Positions 1-9,342 are shown, counted from the stretch's first letter. The stretch: 64,000 nucleotides of DNA from Nonomuraea montanisoli (GCF_013363975.1 NZ_JABWGN010000010.1:372001-436000), one strand, 5' to 3'. The notes: generated by a model not told the origin, from the sequence alone. A program made the numbers and translations.

Positions 1-90
1 GTCCGCTCCTGACCGGCGGGGTTGACCTTGACACTGGCGACAAGGTCTACGCTCGGGCCGCTCGACACCACCCGAGGAACGGAAACCCCC

Positions 91-483
91 ATGAGCGCAG
101 ACCGCCAGTCCCTGCTCGACCACGACCAGCGCTTCTTCGAGGCGCTGACCGCCGCGGACGCGAAGGTCCTGGACGGCCTCCTCACGGACGACTTCGTCCT
201 GGTGAGCGTGGACGACGGCGCCGTCGTGGGCCGTGACGTCCTCCTCGACGCCATCTCCTCCGGCGCCGTGCAGTTCCCGGCGATCGAGTCGTTCCCGGAG
301 GAGGCTGTCGTGCGCCGCGTGGGGGACGTCGGGATCGTGGTGGGGCGTACCGGCATGAACTTCACTCAGCCCGACGGGACGGCCTTCAGCGCCGGCAGCC
401 GCTACACGCACGTCTACGTGGCCGATTCCCCCGGCACCTGGCGCCTCACCTCCGCCCAGGGCACCACCATCAAGGCCGCCTGA
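91..483 (+). CDS. NTF2-like (SnoaL/DUF4440-type) small protein
   Basis: A 130-residue cytoplasmic protein of the NTF2-like cone fold, the DUF4440 kind found in many actinomycete accessory loci. The N-terminal helix (LLDHDQRFFEAL), the following LTDDFVLVSVDDG strand and the C-terminal RYTHVYV and TWRLTSAQGT strands fit that fold. I start at the ATG at 91 rather than an in-frame TTG at 22, because family members begin a few residues before this helix and the extra residues look non-coding. Such proteins are isomerases, hydrolases or ligand-binding proteins; no catalytic role can be assigned. No obvious operon partner lies downstream, since the next gene has its own start 52 bases later. Confidence 0.75.
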   Translation: MSADRQSLLDHDQRFFEALTAADAKVLDGLLTDDFVLVSVDDGAVVGRDVLLDAISSGAVQFPAIESFPEEAVVRRVGDVGIVVGRTGMNFTQPDGTAFSAGSRYTHVYVADSPGTWRLTSAQGTTIKAA

Positions 484-535
484 GCCGTCGGGACCCCCGG
501 CGGGAGGTGGCCGGCCCCCCGGCATAATCAGCCGC

Positions 536-3448
536 ATGCGGTTCGGAATCCTCGGCCAGACCCGGGCGTGGCACGACGACGGGACCGAGGTTTCCCTGGG
601 CGGCCCGGCGCGGCGGGCGCTGCTGGCTCTGCTGCTGATCCGTCCCGGCGAGGCGGTCCCCGCCGAGCGGCTCGCCGACGAGATCGACCCGAACGCGGGC
701 ACGTCGGCTCACGCGCTGCACTCCCAGGTGTCCCGGCTGCGCTCGGCCGTGGGCGACGGAGCGGCGATCGAACGGGCCGCGACGGGCTACCGGATCGTGG
801 TCCGGGACGACGACGACGTGGACGGCTACCGGTTCGAGCGGCTGGCCGCCGAGGGCCGGTCCGCGCTGCGCGAGGGCGACCCCGGCCGCGCGGTCACGCT
901 GCTGCGCGAGGCGCTGGAGCTGTGGCGGGGACCGGCGCTGGCCGACCTCGCCGAGAGCCCGACGGCCCAGGCCGCCGCCGCGCGGCTGGAGGAGCGGCGG
1001 CTCGGGGCGGTCGAGGACCGGATCGAGGGCGAGCTGCGCCTGGGTGGGCACCGGTCGGTCGTGCCGGAGCTGCGCGAGCTGGTCGGCCGCCATCCGCTGC
1101 GCGAACGGCTGGCGGCGCTGCTCATGCGGGCGCTGTTCGCCGAGGACGGGCAGGCTGCGGCGCTGGAGGTGTTCGAGGAGACCCGGCGGCACCTGGCCGA
1201 GGAGCTGGGCGCCGACCCCTCGGCCGAGCTGGCCGGGCTGCACCGGGAGGCGTTGAGCGCGCCCCGGCCCGCCTCGCCCGCCGCCCCGCCGGCCCAGCTC
1301 ACGAGCTTCGTCGGCCGTGCCGCGGAGGTGAGCGAGGTCGCCGGGCTGCTGCGCGTGGCCCGGCTGGTCACGCTGATCGGCCCCGGCGGTGTGGGCAAGA
1401 CCCGGCTGTCCGTCGAGGTCGCCGCGGTCGCCGACGACACCGTGTGCTTCGTGGAACTGGCCGCGCTGCGCGACGGCCTCGACCTGCCGCGGGCGGTGCT
1501 GGCCGCGCTCGGCCTGCGCGAGAACGGGCTGGTCATCGAGGGCGACGGGCAGGGCCCGGTCGAACGCCTCAGCTCGGCGCTGTCGGACCGGGTGCTCCTG
1601 CTCGTCCTGGACAACTGCGAGCACGTCGTCGAGGAGGCCGCCGCGCTGGCGGCCCGGCTGCTGGCGACCTGTCCACGGCTGCGGGTCCTGGCCACGAGCC
1701 GCGAGCCGCTCGGCGTCATCGGCGAGAACCTCTGGCAGGTGCGCGGCCTCGACGGCGACGCGGCCGTGCGGCTCTTCACCGACCGCGCCACGGCCGTGCG
1801 ACGCGGGTTCACCGCCGATCCGCGGACGGTACGGCGGATCTGCGCGGCGCTCGACGACCTGCCGCTGGCCATCGAGCTGGCGGCGGCGCGGCTGCGCACC
1901 CTGGACGTCGAGGACCTCGCGGGACGGCTGGACGACCGGCTCGGCGTGGCGGCGCGCGGCAGCCGCACGGCCGCCGGGCGGCACCGGACGCTGCGCTCGG
2001 TGGTCGCCTGGAGCTGGGAGCTGCTGTCCGAGCCGGAACGGCGGGCCGCGCGGCGCTTCGCGGTCTTCGCCGGCGGCGCGACGGCGGAGTCGGCGCTGCG
2101 GGTGTGCGGGGCCGACGGCGAGACGCTGGAGTCGCTGGCCGACAAGTCGCTCGTGGAGGCCGTGGGCGGGCGCTTCCGGATGCTGGAGACGATCCGCGCG
2201 TACGCCGCCGAACGGCTCGCCGAGGCGGGCGAAGGCGAGACCGTGCGCCGGGCCCACGCCCGGCGCCTGCTCGACCTGATGCGGGCCGCCGACCCTCACC
2301 TGCGGCGGGCCGAGCAACTGGAGTGGCTGCCGAGGCTCGCGGCCGAGCACGCCGACCTCCTCGCCGCGCTGCGCTGGAGCGTCGAGACCGGTGAGACGCG
2401 GACGGCTCTGGAGCTGCTCGCCGCCGCCTCGACGTACCTGTGGCTGAGAGGCACGTCCGCGGCCGTCGCGCCCCAGGCGATCGCGCTGCTCGACGCCATG
2501 GCCGTCCCGCCGCGGGACCTCCCGGATCACCCGGCGCGGGACCTGCCGGGTGAGGAGTACGCGACGGCCGTGCTGCTGGCGGCGTCCGGGATCGACGGGC
2601 GGCCGGTGTGGCAGCGGCATCGCGCGGCGGCCGAGAAGGCGCTGGCCGCCGCGTGGCAGGGCGACCGGGCGGGCCGTCACCCGGCCACCCTGCTGCTGTG
2701 GATGATGCGCAGCGCCGTCGACACCGATCCGCGCGCCGCGTACACGCTGGTCTGGTCGCAGCGCGACTGCCCCGATCCGTGGGCGAGGGCGGCCGCCCGG
2801 TACGTGCACGGCTTCGCGCTGCTCGGCGAGGGCGACACCGCGGGCGCCGAGCAGGAGTTCCGCGCGGCGGCCGAGGCGTACCGCGCGCTCGGCGACCGAT
2901 GGGGCACGGCGCTGGCCCTGGACTCGGTCGCCGGCCTGGCGGGCGCGGTCGGCGACCGGGCGAAGGCCGTCGCGCTGACCGACGAGGCGCTGGCCCTCAC
3001 CGAGGAGCTCGGCGCGCTGGAGGACAGCGCCGACCTGCTGGTCAACCGCGGCGACCACCTGGCCGGGGACGACCTGGCGGCGGCGCGCGCCGACTACGAG
3101 CGGGCCGCCCGGCTCGCGCACCGCGCCGGCGGCTCGACCTATCTCGCGGCGGCCCTGCGCGGGCTGGGCGACGTGGCCCTGGCGGAGCACGACCTCGCGG
3201 AGGCCGAACGGCTGTACCAGGAGGCTCTGGAACGGCTCGACCCGCACTGGATCAAGAGCGTCGGCCACCGGGTGCGCGCGCTGGCCGGGCTGGGCCAGGT
3301 CGCCGAGGCGCGCGGCGACCGGGCCGGAGCCGAGGCGCGCTACCGTGAGGCGGCGGCGTCGGCGGCCACGGTCGCGCCCGCCACCCCGGAGACGCTGCGC
3401 ATGATGGGCCTGCCCGAACCGGTGGTGCGGGCGGTGAGCCGGCGGTGA
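536..3448 (+). CDS. SARP/AfsR-like regulator with BTAD, NB-ARC and TPR domains
   Basis: A 970-residue cytoplasmic DNA-binding protein. Residues about 1-95 are an OmpR-type winged helix (MRFGILGQTRAW start, LHSQVSRLRSAVG recognition region). Residues about 100-245 are a BTAD domain. Residues about 255-560 are an ATPase with Walker A GPGGVGKT and a Walker B-like LLLVLDNCEH. The C-terminal third is helical TPR-like repeats rich in Ala and Arg. This order matches the large AfsR/BTAD regulators, which usually control secondary metabolism or a neighbouring oxidoreductase. The FAD monooxygenase starting 36 bases downstream is the obvious target or co-transcribed partner, though that is inference. 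The gene ends inside an 11-bp tandem repeat. Confidence 0.9.
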   Translation: MRFGILGQTRAWHDDGTEVSLGGPARRALLALLLIRPGEAVPAERLADEIDPNAGTSAHALHSQVSRLRSAVGDGAAIERAATGYRIVVRDDDDVDGYRFERLAAEGRSALREGDPGRAVTLLREALELWRGPALADLAESPTAQAAAARLEERRLGAVEDRIEGELRLGGHRSVVPELRELVGRHPLRERLAALLMRALFAEDGQAAALEVFEETRRHLAEELGADPSAELAGLHREALSAPRPASPAAPPAQLTSFVGRAAEVSEVAGLLRVARLVTLIGPGGVGKTRLSVEVAAVADDTVCFVELAALRDGLDLPRAVLAALGLRENGLVIEGDGQGPVERLSSALSDRVLLLVLDNCEHVVEEAAALAARLLATCPRLRVLATSREPLGVIGENLWQVRGLDGDAAVRLFTDRATAVRRGFTADPRTVRRICAALDDLPLAIELAAARLRTLDVEDLAGRLDDRLGVAARGSRTAAGRHRTLRSVVAWSWELLSEPERRAARRFAVFAGGATAESALRVCGADGETLESLADKSLVEAVGGRFRMLETIRAYAAERLAEAGEGETVRRAHARRLLDLMRAADPHLRRAEQLEWLPRLAAEHADLLAALRWSVETGETRTALELLAAASTYLWLRGTSAAVAPQAIALLDAMAVPPRDLPDHPARDLPGEEYATAVLLAASGIDGRPVWQRHRAAAEKALAAAWQGDRAGRHPATLLLWMMRSAVDTDPRAAYTLVWSQRDCPDPWARAAARYVHGFALLGEGDTAGAEQEFRAAAEAYRALGDRWGTALALDSVAGLAGAVGDRAKAVALTDEALALTEELGALEDSADLLVNRGDHLAGDDLAAARADYERAARLAHRAGGSTYLAAALRGLGDVALAEHDLAEAERLYQEALERLDPHWIKSVGHRVRALAGLGQVAEARGDRAGAEARYREAAASAATVAPATPETLRMMGLPEPVVRAVSRR

Positions 3449-3463
3449 GCCCGCGGTGAGCGC
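3431..3463 (+). repeat. 11-bp tandem repeat, 3 copies, at the regulator stop codon
   Basis: Units gcggtgagccg, gcggtgagccc and gcggtgagcgc follow each other without gap. The middle TGA (3446-3448) is the stop of the regulator gene. Because 11 is 2 modulo 3, the three TGA triplets lie in three different frames. Confidence 0.8.
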
Positions 3464-3483
3464 CCCGGCCGAGGCTGTGCGTC

Positions 3484-4683
3484 ATGAAGAACCGCACCGT
3501 CCTCATCTCCGGCTCCTCCATCGCCGGCCCCGCGCTCGCCTACTGGCTCCACCGTCACGGCTTCGTCCCCACGATCGTGGAGCGCGCCCCCGCCCTGCGT
3601 GACGGCGGCTACGCCGTCGACTTCCGCGGCGAGGCCCACCTGACCGTGCTGCGCCGCATGGGCATCCTCGACGCCGTCGAACGCGCCAAGACCGGCATGG
3701 GCTCCATGTCGTACGTCAACGCGGCCGGCAAGCAGCAGGCGAAAATGCCCGCCGACCTGTTCGCGGGCGACGTCGAGATCCTCCGCGGCGACCTCGGGCG
3801 CATCCTCTACGACACCACCAAGGACTTCACCGAGTACGTCTTCGGCGACTCCATCACCTCGCTCCACGAGGACGCCGACGGCGTAAACGTCACCTTCGAG
3901 CGCGGCGCGCCACGCCGGTTCGACCTGGTGGTCGGCGCCGACGGGCTGCACTCCAACACCCGCCGCCTGACCTTCGGCCCGGAGGAGCGGTTCGTCAAGC
4001 ACCTCGGCCTCTACTGCGCGATCTTCACCACGGCCAACCACCTCGGGCTCGACCACACCGGGCACGCCTACCGTACGGCGGGCCGGCTCGTCGCCCTGTA
4101 CAGCGCGCGCCACAACGCGGAGGCCAAGGCCGTCTTCTACTTCGCCTCGCCGCTCATGGACCTCAACCGCCGCGACGTCGCCCGGCAGCAGGAGATCCTC
4201 GCCGAGCAGTTCACCGGCAACGGCTGGCAGAGCGACCGGCTGGTGGGCGAGATGCGGCGCGCACCCGACTTCTACTTCGACTCGGTCGGCCAGGTCCACA
4301 TGGACGCCTGGACGCGCGGCCGGGTGGCGCTGGTGGGCGACGCCGCCTACTGCCCCTCGTCGCTGTCCGGCATGGGCTCGGGCCTGGCGCTGGTCGGCGC
4401 GTACGTGCTGGCGGGCGAGCTGGCGGCCGCGGGGGGCGACCACCGCGTCGCGTTCGCCCGCTACGAGCAGGAGATGCGCGGGTACGCGACGGGCTGCCAG
4501 AAGATGGGCGACGGCGTCGCCAAGCTCATGGTGCCGGGCAGCCGCTTGCTGGCCTCGTTCCTCAATCGCTACTACAAGCTGATGCCGTACCTGCCGGGCA
4601 AGAACATGGCCGCCACCATGGCCCGCAAGGCCGCCGAGAACATCACGCTCCGCGACTACGAGAGCCTTCGCCGGCCCGCGTGA
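3484..4683 (+). CDS. FAD-dependent monooxygenase (PHBH/UbiH class)
   Basis: A 399-residue class A flavoprotein monooxygenase, expected to use NAD(P)H and O2 to hydroxylate an aromatic or polyketide-like substrate. The N-terminal dinucleotide motif GSSIAGPALAYWL, the glutamate of IVERAP that binds ribose, the mid-protein DLVVGADGLHSNTR (DG motif region) and the C-terminal GDAAYCPSSLSGMGSGLAL (GD motif) are all present and correctly spaced. The closest-looking families are the tetracycline-modifying TetX-like and actinomycete FAD-dependent oxidoreductases. It lies just downstream of the BTAD regulator in the same direction. The substrate is unknown. Confidence 0.9.
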   Translation: MKNRTVLISGSSIAGPALAYWLHRHGFVPTIVERAPALRDGGYAVDFRGEAHLTVLRRMGILDAVERAKTGMGSMSYVNAAGKQQAKMPADLFAGDVEILRGDLGRILYDTTKDFTEYVFGDSITSLHEDADGVNVTFERGAPRRFDLVVGADGLHSNTRRLTFGPEERFVKHLGLYCAIFTTANHLGLDHTGHAYRTAGRLVALYSARHNAEAKAVFYFASPLMDLNRRDVARQQEILAEQFTGNGWQSDRLVGEMRRAPDFYFDSVGQVHMDAWTRGRVALVGDAAYCPSSLSGMGSGLALVGAYVLAGELAAAGGDHRVAFARYEQEMRGYATGCQKMGDGVAKLMVPGSRLLASFLNRYYKLMPYLPGKNMAATMARKAAENITLRDYESLRRPA

Positions 4684-4743
4684 CCCCCACCACCTGGAAT
4701 TTTGCGTGGCGGATCCGGTGCCGCTTTCGGCATAGTGCGGACA

Positions 4744-5490
4744 ATGCACCGACAGCTCATCAGTCACCTGGCCCACGCCGACCACCCGATCGCGTCCCCG
4801 GTCAGCGCGGCGAACCTCGACCGCCTGCTCACCCGCGCCAAGCTTCCCGCCGGCGCCCGCATCCTCGACCTCGGCTGCGGGGAGGGCGCGTGGCTCCTGC
4901 GGGCGCTGGAGCTCTACCCCGACGCGACGGCGGACGGCGTGGACATCGGGCAGGAGGCGCTGGCGTCGGCCGCCGAGTCCGCCGGCCGCCTGGGGCTGTC
5001 CGACCGGCTTCGGCTGCACCAGGTCCCGGCCGACTCCTTCGAAGCCACGCAGCCGTACGACCTGGTGCTGTGCGTGGGCGCCACCCATGCCTTCGGCGCG
5101 CTCGCCGACGCCCTCGACGGCGTGCGCCGCCACCTGCGTCCCGGCGGGCTCGCGCTGGTCGGCGAGGGATTCTGGGAGCGGCCCCCGTCCAAGGAGCTTC
5201 TGGAGCTGCTCGGCTCGGACCCGGACGAGTACGCCGGCCTGGCCGGCACCGTGGCCCGCGCGCGCGACGCCGGCTACGCCACGGTCTACGCCCACACCAG
5301 CACGCGCGACGAGTGGGACGAGTACGAGTGGTCCTGGACCGGCACGCTCACCCGCTGGGCCCTCGACAACCCCGGCCCGGACGGGGACGAGGCCCTGGCC
5401 GCCGCCGACGAGCACCGCGACATGTGGCTCGACGGCTACCGCGACGTGCTGGGCTTCGTCACCCTCCTGCTCCGGCCCACCGACCGGTAG
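4744..5490 (+). CDS. Class I SAM-dependent methyltransferase
   Basis: A 248-residue cytosolic methyltransferase. Motif I is complete (ARILDLGCGEGAWLL), followed by the acidic end of strand 2 (DGVDIG), motif II around DLVLCVGATHAFG and the post-II LRPGGLALVGEGFW. The Rossmann core occupies residues about 30-150, and the C-terminal part (YEWSWTGTLTRW) is like that of the Methyltransf_25/11 proteins annotated as small-molecule methyltransferases. I start at the ATG at 4744, because the upstream in-frame extension runs through promoter-like sequence and lies outside the fold. The substrate cannot be told. Confidence 0.85.
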   Translation: MHRQLISHLAHADHPIASPVSAANLDRLLTRAKLPAGARILDLGCGEGAWLLRALELYPDATADGVDIGQEALASAAESAGRLGLSDRLRLHQVPADSFEATQPYDLVLCVGATHAFGALADALDGVRRHLRPGGLALVGEGFWERPPSKELLELLGSDPDEYAGLAGTVARARDAGYATVYAHTSTRDEWDEYEWSWTGTLTRWALDNPGPDGDEALAAADEHRDMWLDGYRDVLGFVTLLLRPTDR

Positions 5491-5570
5491 CCCGCTCCGC
5501 GAGTGCGTGAAGAGGATGGACGGGTTCGGGCAATCAGCGCTGATCACTTCTTCAGAAAGGCGCCGAATGC

Positions 5571-6173
5571 ATGAGCTCGTCCCCTGCCCGTGCCTTACGC
5601 ATGAGTGAGGCGATGACCGATGCGTCGATCATCGAGCGGTCGTTGCGCGAGACCGACTGGTTCTCGATGATCTTCGATCGGTATTTCCCGGTCATCCACC
5701 GCTACGTGGCGGCCCGGCTCGGGCCGGGCCCGGCCGACGACGTGGCCGCCGAGACGTTCCTCGCCGCCTTCGACCAGCGGCACCGCTACGACCTGGCCTT
5801 CGACGACGCGCGGGCCTGGCTGTACGGGATCGCCACGAACCTGATCGGCCGGCACCGCCGCAGCGAGATCCGCCTGTACCGCGCGCTCAGCCGCGCCGCC
5901 GGCCCGGACGACGTCGCCAGTCACGACGACCGCGTAGTGGAGCGGGTCTCCGCCGAACGGCTGAGCCCCGAGCTGGCACGTGGGCTGGCGGCGCTGTCCA
6001 AGGGCGACCGCGACGCGCTGCTGCTCGTCGCCTGCGCCCAGCTCAGTTACGCGGAGGTGGCACGCGCCCTGAACATCCCGATCGGCACGGTGGGCTCCCG
6101 GATCAACCGGGCCAGACGCCGGCTCCGCACCACATTGGGTCCCACGGCACGGGAGGTAATCGACCATGGATGA
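5571..6173 (+). CDS. ECF-type RNA polymerase sigma factor
   Basis: A 200-residue sigma-70 family factor with only regions 2 and 4. Region 2 is DRYFPVIHRYVAARLGP followed by DDVAAETFLAAFDQ and the WLYGIATNLIGRHRR segment. Region 4 carries the helix-turn-helix in LSYAEVARALNIPIGTVGSR. The start at 5571 is preceded by AGAAAGG; a second in-frame ATG at 5601 is possible. The stop overlaps the start of the next gene by 8 bases, which indicates translational coupling with the membrane protein likely to act with it. Confidence 0.9.
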   Translation: MSSSPARALRMSEAMTDASIIERSLRETDWFSMIFDRYFPVIHRYVAARLGPGPADDVAAETFLAAFDQRHRYDLAFDDARAWLYGIATNLIGRHRRSEIRLYRALSRAAGPDDVASHDDRVVERVSAERLSPELARGLAALSKGDRDALLLVACAQLSYAEVARALNIPIGTVGSRINRARRRLRTTLGPTAREVIDHG

Positions 6174-7245
6174 GCTGCGGCAGCTACGCGACCGTCATGA
6201 CGCGATGCCGGATCCGGCCGCGGAGGTCGTCTCGGAGGCGCGTTCCCGGCTGACGGCGCACATGCGCCTGTCGCGGACCCGCAGGCCGGCCCGGTTCGCG
6301 GCCGTCCGCCGCGCCCGGCCGGTGTGGGGGCTCGGCCTGGCCGGCGCGGCCGCGGCCGCCGTCCTGGTGGCGACCACGATGAACGGCATCGAGACGGACG
6401 GCGGCCGGGCCGGCGTGGTGAGCGCGGCCCCGCGCACGGGCGCGACGCCGACCGGCGCCCCGTCCCCCACGACCCTGCGGCTGCGTCCCGTCGCCGACGC
6501 GCGGGACCTGGCCGGCAACGCGGCGGCCCGGGCCGCGGCGGAGCCGGACGTCGCCCCCCGGCCGAGCCAGTGGGCCTACCTGAAGAGCCTCACCGCCCAG
6601 ACGCAGGTGGACGGCGGCCCCGGGCTGTTCGGCACGCCGAAGGTGAAGCACACCCGGGAGAGCTGGCGGCGCCTGGACGAGAAGGGCTTCGCCTACATGG
6701 AGCACGGCCGGCTGGAGGTGCAGGAGGGATCGGAGTACGAGGTGACGTACCCGTACCTGCTCTCGCTGCCGGATGACCCCGGCGCGCTGCTGGACCGCGT
6801 GTACGAGCAGATCGACGCCGAGGAGGCCGCGAAGCAGGAGGACGGCCCGGCGCAGGGCGGCCACCGGTTCACGCCCGAGCCGCTCACCCGCGACGAGCGG
6901 GACATGTACGCCTTCCAGTACCTCGCCCAGGGCATGCGCGACGCCGTGCTGCCCGCCAGGACCCGCGCCGCGATGTACGGCGCCCTGGCGAGGATCCCCG
7001 GCGTCCGTTACGAGAAGGGCGCGTCCGACCTGGCCGGGCGGCCCGGGGTGACCCTCTACCGGGTCAGCGGCCACCTGCGCGACGAGATCTTCATCGACCC
7101 GAGGACGTACGCGTACCTCGGCTACCGCACCGTCGTGACCCGGGACCACGACGACCACGGCAGTCAGCTGCGCAAGGGTCAGATCCTCGGCTGGGACGCC
7201 CAGCTCAGGGGCGCGATCGTCGACAAGGCGGGCGAACGCTCATGA
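6166..7245 (+). CDS. CU044_5270-type membrane protein, partner of the ECF sigma factor
   Basis: A 359-residue protein with a short cytoplasmic N-terminus (DELRQLRDRHDAMPDP), one transmembrane segment at residues about 50-70 (GLGLAGAAAAAVLVATTM) and a large extracytoplasmic domain containing WAYLKSL and PGVTLYRVSG segments. This layout is that of the CU044_5270 family, which is regularly coded right behind an ECF sigma factor in Streptosporangiales and Streptomyces. By position it is the likely sensor or anti-sigma factor, but no canonical zinc anti-sigma HxxxCxxC motif is present, so that role is inferred. It overlaps the sigma gene by 8 bases. Confidence 0.8.
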   Translation: MDELRQLRDRHDAMPDPAAEVVSEARSRLTAHMRLSRTRRPARFAAVRRARPVWGLGLAGAAAAAVLVATTMNGIETDGGRAGVVSAAPRTGATPTGAPSPTTLRLRPVADARDLAGNAAARAAAEPDVAPRPSQWAYLKSLTAQTQVDGGPGLFGTPKVKHTRESWRRLDEKGFAYMEHGRLEVQEGSEYEVTYPYLLSLPDDPGALLDRVYEQIDAEEAAKQEDGPAQGGHRFTPEPLTRDERDMYAFQYLAQGMRDAVLPARTRAAMYGALARIPGVRYEKGASDLAGRPGVTLYRVSGHLRDEIFIDPRTYAYLGYRTVVTRDHDDHGSQLRKGQILGWDAQLRGAIVDKAGERS

Positions 7246-7248
7246 GGG

Positions 7249-7280
7249 CCGGCCCCCTCACGCGCGCGCGTGAGGGGGCC
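7249..7280. terminator. Perfect 32-bp palindrome, bidirectional terminator
   Basis: Two perfect 16-base arms (ccggccccctcacgcg and its complement) meet without a spacer between convergent genes ending at 7245 and 7406. This is a likely factor-independent or cruciform-type bidirectional terminator. Confidence 0.75.
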
Positions 7281-7357
7281 GGGTCGCACACCGTCGCCGG
7301 GCGCTCCGCTGCGGAAGGGGTGGGTCGGCAGGTTCGCGCCATGTGCTCGGCAGCAAG

Positions 7358-7416
7358 GTGCGCTGCGAGGGAAGGTCAGCGGCGAGGTGTGCTGCGGGGG
7401 AACGGTCAGCGGCGGG
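7358..7416. repeat. 29/30-bp direct repeat at the end of the DNRLRE gene
   Basis: Two adjacent copies (7358-7386 and 7387-7416) differ at a few positions and by one base in length. Each contains the ggtcagcggcg segment whose TCA, in the gene-proximal copy (7406-7408), is the stop codon of the minus-strand gene. The distal copy is therefore a duplicated gene end. Confidence 0.7.
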
Positions 7417-8845
7417 TGTAGATGATCGCGAGGGTCGGGGGCTTGACGCCCTTGTCCTGGTTCTCCGAGGCCGCGAAGGCCCGCCAGTTGGTGGCCTCCT
7501 TCTCGTCGGCGCCGCGGAGCTGGATGCCGTAGTCGGGGGCGCCCGCGGCCCACGCCTTGGCGATGTTCGTCACGGGCCAGGCCAGGAAACCGGCGCCCAT
7601 GGCGCACGGCGCGGTCCAGGTGCGGCCGCGGCCGACGCGGGTCGTGGAGGCGCCCTCGCTGGTCGTCGTGGGCTTGTTGTCCCAGTTCAAGTCGTGCTCG
7701 TCCCAGGGGCTGGTGACCCGCTCGGCGGTGAGGCCGGAACCGACGGCGACGCCGCAGGCGTTGGTCTCCAGGTTCCACATGCCGAGGCTGGCCAGGATGA
7801 CCTTCTTGCCCTTGATCTTGGACGTGTTGAACTTGACGTAGCTGCGCATGACGTCGCCGCCCTGGCCGTTCTCCCACGGCATGGTGCCCGCGATGATCAT
7901 CGGGTCGCCGGGGTGGGAGGCCCAGGTGCTGGCCACGTCCGAGTCGGTCTCGACCTGCGGAAGCGTGATCGACGGGAAGACCGTGACCGGGTACTGCCGC
8001 TTGGGGTCGGCCAGGAAGCCGGCGTCAGGCTTGAGCACGAGCACCTTGACACCGTTCTGGGTCTCGACCGTGGAGTCGATCTCCTTCAGGGCGTCGCCGC
8101 GCGGCTTGCCGTGACCGCTGGAGTCCCACATGACCGGCCGCGCGCCGGAGGCGACAACCTTGCCGTCACCGGCGGTGCTCGTCAGCAGAAGCCGGCCGTT
8201 CGCGTCCTCGGTGAGGTCGACGCCCTCGGTCTGCACGGGGATGCGCAGCTCCAGGGGGCCGGTCGGCTTCGCGCGCAGCACCACGTCGTGGCGGAAGCCC
8301 GTGGGCAGCACGGTGACGACGAGGTCCGCGCCGGGGCCGGCGGCGTTGGCGAACGTCGCGACGTTGCCGTTGACGGACGGCTTGGGCAGCGCGGTCGGCC
8401 ACTTGACCGCGAACTCCCGGCCGGCGTCGTCCACGATCTTGGCGAGCGGCGCGTCGCCGCCGGCGGAGACCTCGACGTTGGCGCGGGAGACGCGCGGCTT
8501 GAACACCGCGCCGCTCTGGACGAGGGAGGTGTCGATCGGCACCCACTTGTCGCCCTGCTTGATCTGGGCGACGCCGGAGCTGATGTTCTCGGTGAAGGTG
8601 CCGTCGGGGTTGGCGACGGTGGTGCTGTTCTCGTTGGTCAGAGCCGGGACGGCCACGGCCTGGCCGGTGCTGGCCGCCTGCTGGGAGGCGGTGTCCATGG
8701 CGGCCTCGGCGGCCTCAGCGCTCTGCGCCGTGTCGGAGGGCGGCGTCGGCGTGGCGGCGGCGGCGGCCTCCAACGCGGTGCCACTGGTGAGTACGGCCGC
8801 GGTGAGCAGACCGAGAGCGAGCTTCCCCGTAAGCGAAATACGCAA
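7406..8845 (-). CDS. Secreted DNRLRE-domain protein
   Basis: A 479-residue exported protein. It has a Sec signal peptide (MRISLTGKLALGLLTAAVL, cleavage near ALEAAAA), then a low-complexity Ala/Ser/Thr linker to about residue 65. A beta-rich domain follows, holding the SGVAQIKQGDKWVPIDTSL segment, and the C-terminal DNRLRE domain (about 320-479) contains TWASHPGDP, MRSYVKFNTSKIKGKKV and GIQLRGADE. In Streptosporangiaceae this N-terminal architecture usually precedes long RHS/YD-repeat chains of polymorphic toxins. Here the protein stops after the DNRLRE domain with an ordinary stop codon, so it is either a free-standing cell-surface adhesin or a shortened relative. A long AT-rich region precedes it. 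Confidence 0.85.
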   Translation of the reverse strand: MRISLTGKLALGLLTAAVLTSGTALEAAAAATPTPPSDTAQSAEAAEAAMDTASQQAASTGQAVAVPALTNENSTTVANPDGTFTENISSGVAQIKQGDKWVPIDTSLVQSGAVFKPRVSRANVEVSAGGDAPLAKIVDDAGREFAVKWPTALPKPSVNGNVATFANAAGPGADLVVTVLPTGFRHDVVLRAKPTGPLELRIPVQTEGVDLTEDANGRLLLTSTAGDGKVVASGARPVMWDSSGHGKPRGDALKEIDSTVETQNGVKVLVLKPDAGFLADPKRQYPVTVFPSITLPQVETDSDVASTWASHPGDPMIIAGTMPWENGQGGDVMRSYVKFNTSKIKGKKVILASLGMWNLETNACGVAVGSGLTAERVTSPWDEHDLNWDNKPTTTSEGASTTRVGRGRTWTAPCAMGAGFLAWPVTNIAKAWAAGAPDYGIQLRGADEKEATNWRAFAASENQDKGVKPPTLAIIYTRR

Positions 8846-9342
8846 TTCTCATCCTCAGTAGTACAGATGACGAATGGTGATGAATTGTTCAGATTTTGTG
8901 ATTTAAGATTTGATAAATCGCCGTAAATCTGGACAGGCGGCATCGACGGGCGGCGCCTGGTCAGACGCGCCCTCAGCCTTGTTGACCCCGTGCTGCCGGC
9001 GCGCGGCGCCGGCCTACCCCGTGTGCTAGGCGCCCCCGCGTGTGCGTGAGTGCATGGTTCCCCGTTCTGCGAAAGAGAGCATGATCGCGCTCAGGTCACA
9101 TGAATATCACGCGACATATCCGGACAGGCCGAAAATAGGGGACTATGACCTATCTCACAGAGCAATGCGTTATCGAGTCAAACGCTCAGTCACGACAGGC
9201 GCTCCGGCGCGGGGTGCCCGGGACCGCGCGCCCGGGTCGAGGGTTGACTTTCGTCAGGGGCGCGGCTGGCCGGACGGCCGATGTCGGGACCGGTCGCGAT
9301 CTCTAGGTTCTCCGGGGTGACACCTCGAACGGAGCGCCACCA
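8846..9342. other. AT-rich divergent intergenic region
   Basis: About 500 bases between the minus-strand DNRLRE gene and the plus-strand serine hydrolase, with no gene I can support. Bases 8850-8930 and 9080-9180 are strikingly AT-rich for this genome, as expected for promoters or for silencing by a nucleoid protein such as Lsr2. A short plus-strand reading frame at 9042-9320 has neither a ribosome-binding site nor family features. Confidence 0.5.

Noticed and set aside
22..90. TTG start at 22 for the first gene
   Set aside because: The added residues are unlike the NTF2 family N-terminus, and ATG 91 fits the fold.
470..3268. Long open frame opposite the BTAD regulator
   Set aside because: Composition is rich in Arg, Gln and Pro with no family motif, and it lies wholly antisense to a recognised gene.
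9042..9320. Plus-strand ORF of 92 codons before the serine hydrolase
   Set aside because: No ribosome-binding site, no coding-like third-position bias in its first half, and it overlaps the promoter region.
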